Source of the DNA: Pseudoxanthomonas sp. SL93
GTDB lineage: Bacteria; Pseudomonadota; Gammaproteobacteria; Xanthomonadales; Xanthomonadaceae
Direction: 5' to 3'
Assembly (NCBI RefSeq): GCF_026625825.1
Contig: NZ_CP113065.1
Coordinates: forward strand, 1,178,001-1,242,000
DNA length: 64,000 nucleotides
Shown here one piece after another: positions 34,790 through 44,884 of this stretch. Both the position numbers and the translations under genes were made by a program. Positions within the stretch are counted from its first letter, which is position 1; each line of letters starts with the position of its first letter. The notes beneath the pieces were generated by a model. The model was not told where the DNA came from, ran no database searches, and saw only the letters and a program-made list of their open reading frames with translations.

Positions 34790-36913
34790 TCACCAGATCC
34801 GCACGCGGTCCTGCGGCGCGATGTACAGCGGGTCGCCCTGCTTCACGCCGAATGCGTCGTACCACGCGTCGATGTTGCGCAGCGGGGCGAAGGCGCGGAT
34901 GTGGCCCGGCGAATGCGTGCCGTTGACCAGTTGCTGGCGCAGTGCGTCGTCGCGCCACAAGGTGCGCCATACCTGGCCCCAGCCCATGAAGAAGCGCTGG
35001 TCGCCGGTGAAGCCGTCGATCACCGGTGCTGGCTTGCCACCCAGCGAGCGGTGGTAGGCCTCCAGCGCGATGGTCAGGCCGCCCAGGTCGCCGATGTTCT
35101 CGCCCATCGCCACGCGCCCGTTGATGTGCATGCCGGGCAGCTGCGGGAACACGTACGCCTCGTACTGCGTGCCCAGCCTGGCGGCCTGCACTTCGAACTT
35201 GGCCGCGTCGTCGGCGGTCCACCAGTCGCGCAGCAGGCCCTTGCCGTCGGACTTGCGGCCCTGGTCGTCGAAACCGTGGATGATTTCGTGGCCGATCACG
35301 CCACCGATGCCGCCGTAGTTCACCGCGGGGTCGGCGTCCGGGTCGAAGAACGGCGGCTGCAGGATGGCCGCGGGGAACACGATCTCGTTCTTCACCGAGT
35401 TGTAGTACGCGTTCACCGTCTGCGGGGTCATGCCCCATTCGCCCTTGTCCACCGCCTTGCCGATGCGGTTGCGGCGGTAGTCCCACTCGAACTGCTGCGA
35501 ACGCAGGGCATTGCCGAACAGGTCACCGTTCTTCACCACCAGCGCGCTGTAGTCGCGGTACGTGTCGGGGTGGCCGATCTTCAGCCCGAAGCCGGCCAGC
35601 TTGGCATGCGCTTCCGCCTTGGTCGCCGGGCTCATCCACGCCAGCGTGTCCAGGCGCGCGCCCATGGCCGCCTTCACGTTGGCCACCAGTGCATCCATCT
35701 TGGCCTTGGCGTCCGGCGGGAAGTACAGCTTCACGTAGTCGCGGCCGATCGCCTCGCCCATCGCACTTTCGGAGAACGCGACGCCGCGCTTCCAGCGCTC
35801 GCGTTGCTGCGGCTGGCCGGAGAGGAACTTGTCGCGGAACTCGTACTGCGCGACGGAGAAATCCTTCGACAGCAGCGGGGCCGCGTTGTCGGTCGCATGG
35901 AAGGCCTGCCAGGCCTGAAGCGTGGCTACATCCGTATCGGCGAAGATCGCGGCGATCTTCGGAATGGCGCTGTCCTGGCGGATCACCGCGCGACCGGCGA
36001 CCTCCACGCCCGCGGCGTTGAAGAAGTCCGCCCACGGGAAGCCCGGGGACTTCGTCGCGAATTCGGCCATCGCCAACGGGTTGTAGGTCTTGTCGCGATT
36101 GCGGCTTTCAGCGCGCGTCCAGTGCGCTTCGGCGATGCGGGTTTCCAGTGCCAGGATCGCCTTCGCGTTCTCCTGCGGCCTGTCCCAGCCGGCCAGCTGC
36201 AGCATCTGTGCGATATAGGCTTCGTAGCGCTCGCGCTGCGGCTTGAAGTTGTCGCGCAGGTACATCTCGCGGTCGCCCAGGCCCAGGCCGCCTTGGCTCA
36301 GGTAGAGCGTGTAGCGGTCCGGGTCTTTCTGGTCGTCGGTGACGCTGAGGTTGAAGAAGCTGTCGTTGAAGCTGCCACGCTGGCCCATCAGCCGTGCCAG
36401 CGCCTGCTTGTCCTTCGCCGCGCGGATGTCGGCCAGTACCGGCTGCAGGGGCTTCGCGCCCAGTGCCTCGACGGTCTTCTCGTCCATGAAGCCTTGATAC
36501 AGCGCGGCGATCTTGGCCGCGTCGCCCCCCGTGGACGGATCGCCCAGCGCGTAGCCTTCCACCAGCACGCGCAGGCGCGCTTCGGACAGGTCGCGCAGGA
36601 TGGCGAAGCCGCCATAGCTGGAACGGTCGGCCGGGATCTGCGTGGTGTCGGCCCAGGTGCCGCTGACGTAGCGGAAGAAATCCGTGCCCGGCGCAGCCTT
36701 GCGGTCCATGCCCGCGGTGTCGATGCCCCACTCGCCGAAACGCCGGGCGGCGATGGTGGAACCGGCAGCCGGCGTGCCCGTGCTGCCCGCTTCGGCGAAC
36801 AGCGTCCGCAGGGTGCAGCCATCGTCCAGGCAGCCATCATTTTCGTGCGCAGCCAGCGGGCCGGCCAGGGACAGCGCCAGCAGGGTCGCGGTGGTCAGCA
36901 GGGTCTTCTTCAA
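34790..36913 (-). CDS. M13 family zinc metallopeptidase (PepO/neprilysin-like), exported
   Basis: Exported endopeptidase of 707 aa related to neprilysin. A signal peptide (LKKTLLTTATLLALSLAGPLAAHE) precedes the M13 N-terminal domain. The zinc site is IGHEIIHGFDDQG (HExxH) with the third ligand in GENIGDLGG; NAYYNSVKNEIVFPAAILQPP is the substrate-binding strand. The C terminus RVRIW matches the family's ending. The start is a TTG at 36913 behind GGAG, which fits the signal peptide; no ATG fits. Two Cys shortly after the signal could form a disulfide. Confidence 0.92.
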   Translation of the reverse strand: MKKTLLTTATLLALSLAGPLAAHENDGCLDDGCTLRTLFAEAGSTGTPAAGSTIAARRFGEWGIDTAGMDRKAAPGTDFFRYVSGTWADTTQIPADRSSYGGFAILRDLSEARLRVLVEGYALGDPSTGGDAAKIAALYQGFMDEKTVEALGAKPLQPVLADIRAAKDKQALARLMGQRGSFNDSFFNLSVTDDQKDPDRYTLYLSQGGLGLGDREMYLRDNFKPQRERYEAYIAQMLQLAGWDRPQENAKAILALETRIAEAHWTRAESRNRDKTYNPLAMAEFATKSPGFPWADFFNAAGVEVAGRAVIRQDSAIPKIAAIFADTDVATLQAWQAFHATDNAAPLLSKDFSVAQYEFRDKFLSGQPQQRERWKRGVAFSESAMGEAIGRDYVKLYFPPDAKAKMDALVANVKAAMGARLDTLAWMSPATKAEAHAKLAGFGLKIGHPDTYRDYSALVVKNGDLFGNALRSQQFEWDYRRNRIGKAVDKGEWGMTPQTVNAYYNSVKNEIVFPAAILQPPFFDPDADPAVNYGGIGGVIGHEIIHGFDDQGRKSDGKGLLRDWWTADDAAKFEVQAARLGTQYEAYVFPQLPGMHINGRVAMGENIGDLGGLTIALEAYHRSLGGKPAPVIDGFTGDQRFFMGWGQVWRTLWRDDALRQQLVNGTHSPGHIRAFAPLRNIDAWYDAFGVKQGDPLYIAPQDRVRIW

Positions 36914-37080
36914 AGGCGTTCTCCGGAAACAGGACAGATGCGCATCGCGCGTAGGCGTGTACGCGAGCTTACCCTCCCCCCCTTGCCGGCGACCGTGCCA
37001 GAGGTTGGGCGCAGATACGGCAAAGTCCGGGAGTGCCGCCACTGGCGTTGCATGGCCGGTGAAGGTGGTGCTTCGGCAGG

Positions 37081-37109
37081 AAAAAGAAACCCGGCGCGCG
37101 GCCGGGCTT
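37081..37109 (-). terminator. Rho-independent terminator of the autotransporter gene
   Basis: On the minus strand AGCCCGGC and GCCGGGTT form an 8-bp stem (one G-T wobble) with a 5-nt loop, directly followed by TCTTTTT. It starts 28 nt after the stop of the 37137 gene. Confidence 0.85.
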
Positions 37110-37136
37110 CGTTCCAGTCAGAGGCGCGGCACCGGG

Positions 37137-40100
37137 TCAGCGCGGTGCATCGCCCTGTCGGGTACAACGCCGGCCGCAACGACGATCGGCGTCGCTGGCC
37201 ATCGTGCCGTCATCCGGTACGAAACCGCCGCCCGACTGCCCGCCGTACGACAGGCGCAGACCGATGCTGCTGCCCTGCGTGCTGTTGCTGGCCTGCTCGT
37301 GACCGAACAGCAGCGACAGCAGCCAGCCCGGGCGCAGCTTGACGTCCAGGCCGGCCGACAGCGACAGCGCGTTGTCGTTGTAGCTCTGCATGCCCAGCCG
37401 GTAATCGGTGGGATGCGGCCACACCACGTAGTTCATCACCGCCTCGCCCTTGTCTTCCAGCGCCTGGCGGTACTCCAGATTCCAGAAGGGCCGGTAACGC
37501 CCGGTCGCGCCGCCGAACTGGTAACTGCCCTCCACGCCCAGGGCGACGGTGCTGTTCTCCACCACCTGGCGGCGATAGGCCAGGTCGTAGATGTCCAGGC
37601 CGTACTCGCGGTACGCATCCAGCGTGGTGCGGCTGGCGTCGTAGCGGCCGTAGCCGGTCAGCGCCATGCGCTCGCCACGGTGTTCGTAGCCGAACGCCAG
37701 CGAACCGAACCACTGCTCGCCATCGCGTGCCGCCGTGCCGAGCGCGGCGACATCGTCACTCCAGCGCCGGATGTCGAACTCCAGTGTGCCCGTGGCCAGC
37801 ATGCCATCGACGAACAGGTGCTCGCCCGCACGCCACAGGCCGTAGACCGCCAGCGAACGCTGGTCGGCCTTCAGTTCGGACGCATTGCCATCCAGGTCAC
37901 TGTCGTTGCGCGCCAGGCTGCCGGCAACGCCGACGAGCACGGCGTCGCCGATCGCGCGATCGACACCCAGCGTGATGCCATCGGTCTGGAAGTCGTACCC
38001 GCCTGCCCGGCCACTCTTGCCGAATGTCGCGGTGCCCGATGCCCACGCACCCCAGCCCTGCGGGAGGGCCGGCAACGTGCCGCCTGCCGCCTGCCCGACC
38101 GGCACCGAGAGTCCCTGGCGATCCTCGCCGCCGGCATACGCCAGCGTGACGGTGTTGCTGGCACCGTTGGCACCGCTGCGCACCTGGCGCAGGCGGTCGC
38201 GGATGTTCGACTGCTGCGCGTTGGCGAAGCGCACGCTGGCGTCCACCTGCGCCTGCAGCAGGCCGATCACGCCCGGGTCACGGGTCGGATCCGGGCGCAC
38301 CGCGACGACCAGACGCATGTCCACCGTCGCCGCCGCGTAGTTGCCCGCCGCCGCCTGCGTGGCGGTGATCACCGTTTCGCCTTCGGCATGCAAAGTCACC
38401 GTGCGGCCACTGATGCTGGCCACTTCCGGATCGCTGCTGGTGAACGTGAAGGCACCGCTGCTCGGGCTCTGCGGATTGGCCAGCTCGAAGGCGGGTTCGC
38501 CATAGACCTTGCGCAGTTCCTCCGGCCACGCCAGCGTCGGCACGGCAGCCGCGATGTCCACGTCCAGGCTTGCCTGCGGCGCCGCCTGATGGTTCGCATC
38601 GCCCGCCTGGTCCGCCGTCAGGCGGCAACGCCCCGCCGCCAGCATGGTGACGGTGGCAGCGCTCACCTGGCAGACCTGGGGCGTAGTGCTGGCGAAGACC
38701 ACCGGATTGCCCGATGCACCGCCGGTCGCGGCAAGCACGAACGTACCGTTCGGCGTGAATACCGGCGCTGCCGGATTGGCGACAAAGCCGCTGATCGCCT
38801 GCGTGGCCTGGGCCACGACCAGTTCGTAGGCCTGCGTGCCGGCAAAGCCGTTCGCATCGCGCACTTCCACGGTGAACGTGAAGCGGCCCGCTTCCTCCGG
38901 CGTACCCGACAGCGCGCCTGCAGCACCCAGCGTCACGCCGCGCGGCAGGGCTCCTGCCACGATCGCGTACGTGTACGGCGCGGTGCCACCGGTGACCGAG
39001 AACGTCTGTGCGAACGGCACCGAGTGCGTGGCATCCGGCAACGCGGACAGGCTGAAGGCAATCTGCGGGGCGGCAACCTGCAGCGTGTACTGCCTCTGCG
39101 CGGTGAACGGTCCGATGCCCGTGCTGCTGTCGGTCACCTGCACCGTCACCGTGAAGCTGCCCGCCACCGTCGGTGTACCGGTGATGCGACCGTCGGCACC
39201 CAGGTTCAGGCCATCCGGCAATGCGCCACCCATCAGTTGGAAGCTGTACGGCGAGGCACCGCCGCTGGCGACCAGGGCATGCGTGTACGCACTGCCGCCT
39301 GTGCCGTTGGCGGGATTGGCCGCATCCAGCGCCACGGTCGGCGGCGTCACGGTGATGGTCACCGTCGCGGCCGTCGTGGTCTGGTACGCATCGCTGGCCG
39401 TGTAGGTGAAGCTGTCCGGGCCTGCGTAACCGGTGTTGGGCTGGTAGCTGATCGTGGTGCCGTTGACTGTCGCGGTACCGTGCACAGGCGCGGTGTCCAC
39501 CGCCACCGACGTGGCGGTGCCCGTGATCGCCAGCGTGACCGGCGTGGCGGGTGCGCCGTAGGCCAATGTCGTGCTGACGGGGCCAGCCGCCAACGCCGGT
39601 GCCGGCGTCACCGCGTTCGACGCAGCCGAAGGCGCTCCAGTTCCCACGCTGTTCGTCGCCGTCACCGTGAACGTGTAGCTGGTGCCCGGCGTCAGGCCGG
39701 CGAACCGGATCGGCGTGGTCGTGCCCGAGGCCGTCGCACCGCCCGGACTTGCTGTGACCGTGTAGCCGGTGATCGCCACGCCGCCGTTGCTGGCCGGCGC
39801 GGTGAACGCGATGTCCACCTCGCCCGGCGCGGCCATCGTGGCCGCACCGATGGTCGGCGCACCCGGCAGCACCGCATTGACCGTGAAGGAGCGCGTGACC
39901 TGCGGGGCGGCCAGGTAACTGCCATTGCCCGCCTGGTCGGCATTGATCGTGCAGGTGCCCGCGCTGACGAACGTCAGCGCACCCACAGGGGTGATCGTGC
40001 ACACGCCCGTGGTGGACGAGGTGAACGTCGGCGTCAGGCCGGCGTCCGAGGTCGCGGTAAGCGTCGGCGTGGTACCGAAGTTCTGCGCGCCGGGACTGTT

Positions 40101-43100
40101 GAACGTGATCGTCTGCGTCGCCGCCGGCGTGATGCTGTTGGATGCCGCCGACGCAGGGCCGGTACCCGCCGCGTTGTCCGCGGTCACGGTGAAGGTATAG
40201 GCCTGTCCGTTGGTCAGGCCGGTGACGACGATGGGCGACGACGCACCATTGATCGGCGCCACATCGGCCGGGCTGACGGTGACCGTGTAGCTGGTGATCG
40301 CCGATCCGCCGATGTTCACCGGAGCACTGAACGCGACACTCGCCTGCGTATCGCCTGCGAGCGCCGTGCCGATCGTCGGTGCACCCGGCACGACGGGAAT
40401 GACGGTGAACGAGCGGCTGACCTGCGGCGCCGGCAGGTAGCTGCTGTCCCCCGCCTGGTCGGCATTGATGGTACAGGTACCGGCCGCGATGAACGTCAGT
40501 ACGCCACCCGAACTGATCGTGCAGACGCTCGTGGTGGACGACGTGAACGTCACGGCCAGGCCCGACGTCGAAGACACGCCGCCCCCCAGGATCGACAGGT
40601 TCGGCGATGTCCCGAAGTTCTGCGTGCCCGGGTTGGCGAAGGTGATGGTCTGCGGCGAGGCCGGCGTGACGCTGTTCGATGCGGCCGAGGCGGCACCGGT
40701 GCCCACGGAATTGGTCGCGGTCACCGTGAACGTGTACGCCACGCCATTGGTCAGCCCGGTGACCGTGATCGGCGAACTGGAGCCGGTGCCGGTCGCGCCG
40801 CCCGGATTGGCGGTGACCGTGTAGCCGCCGGCGATGATCGCAGCACCGCCGGTCGAAGCCGGCGCGGTGAACGTCACCGTGGCCTGGGTGTCGCCCGCCG
40901 TCGCGGTACCGATGGTCGGCGCGCCCGGTGCCACGGCGTTGACCGTGAACGTCCGGGTCACCGTGGTCGCGGCGTTCCACGCGGCATCGCCCGCCTGATC
41001 GGCATCGATGGTGCAGCTGCCGGCGGTGACGAAGGTCAGCGTGCCGCCGGACGTGATGGTGCAGACGCCGGTGGTGGACGAACTGAACGTCGGCGTGAGG
41101 CCGGAGGTCGCGCTGGCGGTCAACGTCGGCGCGGTGCCGAAGTTCTGCGCACCGGGGTTGGTGAAGGTGATGGTCTGGCTGCCCTTGGGCGTCGCGGCAT
41201 TCGATGCGCCCGACGCCACGCTGGTTCCGATGGCATTGGTGGCGGTCACGGTGAAGGTGTACGCCGTGCCATTGGTCAGACCCGTCACCGTGGCCGTGCA
41301 GGCAGCCGGTCCGGCACAGGTGCCGAATGCGCCGCCGGGGCTGGCGGTGGCCGTGTACGTGGTGATCGCAGAACCGCCATTGCTGGCCGGTGCGGTGAAG
41401 GTCACGCTGGCCTGTCCATCGCCCGCCGTCGCGGTGCCGATGGTCGGCGCGTCCGGCGCGGTGGGGATGGCGACGGTGTGGGTCGCTCCTCCGGTGAACG
41501 CCGCCGGCCCGCTGTTGCCGGCGGCATCGGCGATGTTGGTGGCGCCGTTGAGGTTCACCTTCAACGTGCCCATGCCGGTGATGCCACTCACGGTGACGTC
41601 GATCGAGGTGCCCGCGCTGGCGGACACGCTGCTGATCGTGCCGCTCGCCGATCCGGTCGTCCCAAGGGCGAAGTCGTCCGTGGACACGTTGCTGGCCAGC
41701 TCGTTGAACGCCACCGTGAACGTCACGCTGGTGCTGGTGGAGGGAGGCGAGCCACTCACGGTGATGCCCGTGACCACCGGCGGCGTGCCATCCACCACCA
41801 GCGCCTTGTTCGCGCCCAGCGAACCGGCGGTGCCGGGCGACGGCAGCGTCAGTGTGGCGTTGTTGGTCGCAGCATCGCGGATCGTGCCGCCATTGAGCGC
41901 CAGAGAACTGGTGGCGACGTAGTCGAGATCACTGCTGACGTCGCCAGTCTGGACGGTGTAGTTGAACGTCAACGTGCTGCTGCCGCTGCCGCTGGCGTAG
42001 TTGGCGGCACGGTCGACGCCGCCGGTTTCCAGCGTCAGCTGCGGCGTGCCAGTGACAGTCACCGCTTCGGTGAAGTCGATCTGCAGGCTGATCGCCGCAC
42101 CCAACGCGTACGTGCCATCCGGCGTCGATGAGGTCACCGACGTGACCGCAGGCAGCACGCCATCGATCACCAGGTTACGGTTCGCGCCGAGCGAGCCGGC
42201 CGTACCCGGCGATGGCAGCGTCAAGGTCGCGTTGTTGCTGGCCGCATCGCGGATCAATCCACCATTCAGCGCCAGCGCCGTGGGCGAGGTGTAGTCCAGG
42301 TCCGCCGTGGTGTCGCCGGCCTGCACGGTGTAGCTGAAGGTCAGCGTGCTGGTGCCGCTGCCACTGGTGTAGTTGACCGTGCGGTCGGTCGAACCGGTCT
42401 CGATCGTCAGCTGTGGGGTACCGATGACGATGACGTTCTCGCTGAAAGCCACCTGCAGGCTGATGATGTCGCCCACCTTGTAGGTGCCATTGGCCGTACT
42501 GGAAGTGACCGAGCTGACGGTGGGAGGCGTCGTATCGGGCGGTACACCGGGATCGATGACGATGTTGTTCATCGAGTGCCAGCTGCCTGAACCTCCCATC
42601 ATGCCGCCCGCGGAGGTGAACATCCTGACGTCGTCCACGTACGCAAATGCTGCCCCCAACGCGACCGTCTGCGGCATGGCGCCGGGATCGAAACCCTGGA
42701 AGGTCATTGAGGCGACCTGGAGACCGTCCCGGTAGCCGATGACGGTATTGGTCATGGGCGACGTCTCGCCCCAGCTGTAATACCGGAACGACGTCAGCTT
42801 GAATTCGCTGCCGTCCGCCGAACGCACCGCCATGCCCTTCGTGGGTGTGAGTGCCCCGTCGTCAAAAGTAAGGCCCGAATAACCCGGGTCGCTGCTAAAC
42901 ATCCAGCCGCTGTCACGCCAGTGGATCGCGCCGACACTGGTTCCCGCCGTATCACTGATGTTGTAGATCTGGATGGACAGCCCGCCGATATCGCTCGACC
43001 CGCCATCCCCGTCGGAGGCAATGCCATCTCCGAGGCCCACATCGTTCGAGAACGTGAGCGTCGCCGCACGGGCCGGTACCGCGGAGAACAGCAGGCACGC

Positions 43101-43172
43101 CATCAGTCCGTAGCCAGACAGTCGCGCGAATGCACGCACGCGGCGCATTGCGCCGGAAAGGTAAGGCAACAT
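37137..43172 (-). CDS. Very large Ig/fibronectin-repeat autotransporter (type Va)
   Basis: Surface protein of 2011 aa. A signal peptide (about residues 9-36, ending VPARA) leads to an N-terminal region of about 165 residues with no repeats (TLTFSNDVGLGDGIASDG...). Then come two Ig-like modules (PPTVSSVTSST...GTPQLTIETG), about five fibronectin-III-type modules (PGAPTIGTATAGD...GLTNGTAYTFTVTATN) alternating with Ig-like units (NPGAQNFGTAPTLTA...CTINADQAGD), and two putative-Ig units (SPYSFQLMGGALPDGL). The last 290 residues form the autotransporter beta-barrel (WASGTATFGKSGRAGG onward). After the last strand (GLRLSYGG) there is an extra charged tail of about 32 residues (ending GDAPR), instead of the usual terminal aromatic. 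Adhesion is inferred. Confidence 0.88.
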   Translation of the reverse strand: MLPYLSGAMRRVRAFARLSGYGLMACLLFSAVPARAATLTFSNDVGLGDGIASDGDGGSSDIGGLSIQIYNISDTAGTSVGAIHWRDSGWMFSSDPGYSGLTFDDGALTPTKGMAVRSADGSEFKLTSFRYYSWGETSPMTNTVIGYRDGLQVASMTFQGFDPGAMPQTVALGAAFAYVDDVRMFTSAGGMMGGSGSWHSMNNIVIDPGVPPDTTPPTVSSVTSSTANGTYKVGDIISLQVAFSENVIVIGTPQLTIETGSTDRTVNYTSGSGTSTLTFSYTVQAGDTTADLDYTSPTALALNGGLIRDAASNNATLTLPSPGTAGSLGANRNLVIDGVLPAVTSVTSSTPDGTYALGAAISLQIDFTEAVTVTGTPQLTLETGGVDRAANYASGSGSSTLTFNYTVQTGDVSSDLDYVATSSLALNGGTIRDAATNNATLTLPSPGTAGSLGANKALVVDGTPPVVTGITVSGSPPSTSTSVTFTVAFNELASNVSTDDFALGTTGSASGTISSVSASAGTSIDVTVSGITGMGTLKVNLNGATNIADAAGNSGPAAFTGGATHTVAIPTAPDAPTIGTATAGDGQASVTFTAPASNGGSAITTYTATASPGGAFGTCAGPAACTATVTGLTNGTAYTFTVTATNAIGTSVASGASNAATPKGSQTITFTNPGAQNFGTAPTLTASATSGLTPTFSSSTTGVCTITSGGTLTFVTAGSCTIDADQAGDAAWNAATTVTRTFTVNAVAPGAPTIGTATAGDTQATVTFTAPASTGGAAIIAGGYTVTANPGGATGTGSSSPITVTGLTNGVAYTFTVTATNSVGTGAASAASNSVTPASPQTITFANPGTQNFGTSPNLSILGGGVSSTSGLAVTFTSSTTSVCTISSGGVLTFIAAGTCTINADQAGDSSYLPAPQVSRSFTVIPVVPGAPTIGTALAGDTQASVAFSAPVNIGGSAITSYTVTVSPADVAPINGASSPIVVTGLTNGQAYTFTVTADNAAGTGPASAASNSITPAATQTITFNSPGAQNFGTTPTLTATSDAGLTPTFTSSTTGVCTITPVGALTFVSAGTCTINADQAGNGSYLAAPQVTRSFTVNAVLPGAPTIGAATMAAPGEVDIAFTAPASNGGVAITGYTVTASPGGATASGTTTPIRFAGLTPGTSYTFTVTATNSVGTGAPSAASNAVTPAPALAAGPVSTTLAYGAPATPVTLAITGTATSVAVDTAPVHGTATVNGTTISYQPNTGYAGPDSFTYTASDAYQTTTAATVTITVTPPTVALDAANPANGTGGSAYTHALVASGGASPYSFQLMGGALPDGLNLGADGRITGTPTVAGSFTVTVQVTDSSTGIGPFTAQRQYTLQVAAPQIAFSLSALPDATHSVPFAQTFSVTGGTAPYTYAIVAGALPRGVTLGAAGALSGTPEEAGRFTFTVEVRDANGFAGTQAYELVVAQATQAISGFVANPAAPVFTPNGTFVLAATGGASGNPVVFASTTPQVCQVSAATVTMLAAGRCRLTADQAGDANHQAAPQASLDVDIAAAVPTLAWPEELRKVYGEPAFELANPQSPSSGAFTFTSSDPEVASISGRTVTLHAEGETVITATQAAAGNYAAATVDMRLVVAVRPDPTRDPGVIGLLQAQVDASVRFANAQQSNIRDRLRQVRSGANGASNTVTLAYAGGEDRQGLSVPVGQAAGGTLPALPQGWGAWASGTATFGKSGRAGGYDFQTDGITLGVDRAIGDAVLVGVAGSLARNDSDLDGNASELKADQRSLAVYGLWRAGEHLFVDGMLATGTLEFDIRRWSDDVAALGTAARDGEQWFGSLAFGYEHRGERMALTGYGRYDASRTTLDAYREYGLDIYDLAYRRQVVENSTVALGVEGSYQFGGATGRYRPFWNLEYRQALEDKGEAVMNYVVWPHPTDYRLGMQSYNDNALSLSAGLDVKLRPGWLLSLLFGHEQASNSTQGSSIGLRLSYGGQSGGGFVPDDGTMASDADRRCGRRCTRQGDAPR
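39600..42500 (-). repeat. Internal direct repeats in the autotransporter gene
   Basis: A compound unit of about 520-540 bp (one fibronectin module plus one Ig-like module) recurs with conserved blocks near 39930, 40449 and 40989 (CCCGCCTGGTCGGCATTG-type sequence), with a partial copy at the low-coordinate end. Two further Ig-like modules near 41810 and 42179 are about 370 bp apart and share nearly the same GCGCC-AGCGA-CCGGC block. Such repeats invite recombination, length variation and assembly errors. Confidence 0.75.
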
Positions 43173-43675
43173 ACGGTTTTCCCCCGAACAGCGTGATCGC
43201 TTGATTGCGACAGATGGCGACACGCCTGTCGGCGCGCACCCGCATCATCCACGCATGCCAGCCTTCCGCTAGGAAAGCCTCCCCGGCATGACGGATCGAG
43301 CGCAGTCCTACCGCTTCACGGAACGCTGCACTTCCGCCGCATCTTAGCCGGCCGGCCGCGCTGGCTCCAGTGCCGGTATGCGCCGCCACCGCAACTACGT
43401 CATGCAAGCGCTGTGCCGCAGCAACATTCCGTAAGTGGACGACTCTGGCCCTGCGGCAGGACACGCAGACACTGCCAGCGCCCGCAACCGTGGGATCCGG
43501 AAGCGGTCTTCATCGACCTTGTCGGCCTGTGGAACGGCTGCGACATGCCTCTCCGCAACGGACCTTGCAGTGTCGGTTCATCGCACCCGCGGAACGCCTT
43601 GGCGGATCGTGGTCGACCGGCTCCCGCGTTTGCCCTACCGTCGCGCCTCCCTTCCCAGCCGCCCCGAGCCGACCG
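43173..43675. other. Long intergenic region upstream of the autotransporter and the NTF2-like gene
   Basis: About 500 nt between divergent genes. It should hold the autotransporter promoter and that of the 43676 gene. No repeat, ribosome-binding site, tRNA or convincing promoter was seen apart from the RBS GGGGGAAAA before 43172. Open frames here are short and codon-random. Confidence 0.5.
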
Positions 43676-44107
43676 ATGAAACGCCTGTCTGGCCACCTGT
43701 TGTTTGCCCTTGCCTTCTCCGCCATGCCCGTCCACGCGGGCGACATCGAAGACGTCACCGTGCCCCTGCAGGCCTATCTGGATGGGCACGCCACCGGGCA
43801 GGAACAGCACTTCCGCCGCGCCTTTGCCCCCGACGCGATGCTGGTGGGGTTGCGTGATGGCCGCTACACACAGCGCTCTGCCAACGATTACATCGCGCAG
43901 GCGGCCAGCGGACGCGCGCCGGCCGACGAAGCCGCGCGTCGCCGCTGGATCAAGTCCATCACCGTCACCGGCAACGTGGCCACCGCCGTCATCGAGCTGG
44001 ATTACCCCTCCATGAAGGCACAGGACCACATGAGCCTGCTGAAGTTCGAGGACGGCTGGCGGATCGTGGTGAAGGCCTACGACGCCAGCACGCCCGCCCG
44101 CCCCTGA
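43676..44107 (+). CDS. Exported NTF2-like (lumazine-binding-like) family protein
   Basis: Protein of 143 aa with a signal peptide (LSGHLLFALAFSAMPVHAG, about 1-22). The mature part is a cone-shaped NTF2/SnoaL fold: VTVPLQAYLDGHATGQEQHFRRAF helix, then the strands SITVTGNVATAVIELDY and DHMSLLKFEDGWRIVVKAY, which are the family's final beta-sheet. Small-molecule binding or isomerase function is unproven. It stands alone, with the DUF6151 gene convergent. Confidence 0.8.
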   Translation: MKRLSGHLLFALAFSAMPVHAGDIEDVTVPLQAYLDGHATGQEQHFRRAFAPDAMLVGLRDGRYTQRSANDYIAQAASGRAPADEAARRRWIKSITVTGNVATAVIELDYPSMKAQDHMSLLKFEDGWRIVVKAYDASTPARP

Positions 44108-44191
44108 GTCGGGCGCTACGCTCCTGGCGGGGATGGACGAAGACAGGGCACGCAACGTCGCCGCGCATGTGCGACCCCACGCAATGGCCGG

Positions 44192-44785
44192 CTACGCCGC
44201 TTCCAGCCCCAGCGCGGCGCGCTGTTGCGGATCCAACACCTGCACGGGACGGATGGGCTGGCCGTCGGCGGTGAAGAACAGCGTGGGCTCCTCGCGGCGC
44301 AGTCTGGCGCCCAGGATGTTCGCGAAGATGCGAAGGCCGCCGGTCACGAAAGCCAGCGGCGTCGAGGGGACCTGCCCGGTTGCCGAGTCCGTGTTGATGG
44401 CGACGCGATCGCGTCGGCCGAACGAAGCATCCAGCGCTTCAGGCGCAGCGTCGATGCTGGACGTGACCATGCCGACATAGAAGACCGACGCGTCCCGCGG
44501 CGTGTTGCCCAACGGCGCCCGGCAGCACGAGGCATACCACCGCAACAGTCCCTTCCGGCTCAACGACAGGCACGCCAGGTGTTCCTGCCCCGCCGTGATG
44601 CGTACCCCGGATGGCGCCATCGCCACGATGTCGGTGCCGCCGTGCGCATCCAGCACCTCCGGTCGCCCGAGGAAGCGGGCGTACGCCTGGCAGTCGCTGC
44701 AATAACAGGTCGCACGCAGGTATGCCCGCGCCGGCAGCACCGTTCCCTTCACCTGCGCACAGGCGCATCGCAGCTGCAATGTCAT
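44192..44785 (-). CDS. DUF6151 family protein (Cys-rich, GFA-like)
   Basis: Protein of 197 aa with Cys clusters CACAQV near residue 6, CYCSDC near 28 and CC near 85, spaced like the zinc sites of glutathione-dependent formaldehyde-activating (GFA/CENP-V) proteins. WYASCCRAPLGNTPR is the second cluster. I recognise it as a DUF6151 member, with no proven activity. A start at ATG 44785 (GAGG 8 nt upstream) is preferred to ATG 44806, seven codons earlier. It lies 99 nt downstream of the HDOD gene on the same strand. Confidence 0.75.
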   Translation of the reverse strand: MTLQLRCACAQVKGTVLPARAYLRATCYCSDCQAYARFLGRPEVLDAHGGTDIVAMAPSGVRITAGQEHLACLSLSRKGLLRWYASCCRAPLGNTPRDASVFYVGMVTSSIDAAPEALDASFGRRDRVAINTDSATGQVPSTPLAFVTGGLRIFANILGARLRREEPTLFFTADGQPIRPVQVLDPQQRAALGLEAA

Positions 44786-44884
44786 CGGCGTACCTCGAAC
44801 GCTCATGGGTGGTGTCCCATGAGTAAACGAAGCCGCATAAGCATCGCGTCAATGCACGGCTTCACATCGCTGAGCCACCGTGCG

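Noticed and set aside
38278..40980. A 900-residue open frame on the same strand as the autotransporter, in another frame
   Set aside because: Low-complexity composition (Gly/His/Arg/Asp) with no fold; a frame shadow of the repeat region.
36684..42131. An uninterrupted 1815-residue open frame on the plus strand, opposite the autotransporter
   Set aside because: It is antisense to a clear, domain-rich gene with signal peptide and barrel. The predicted sequence is Arg/His/Gln-rich without any domain, as expected from GC-rich codon bias.
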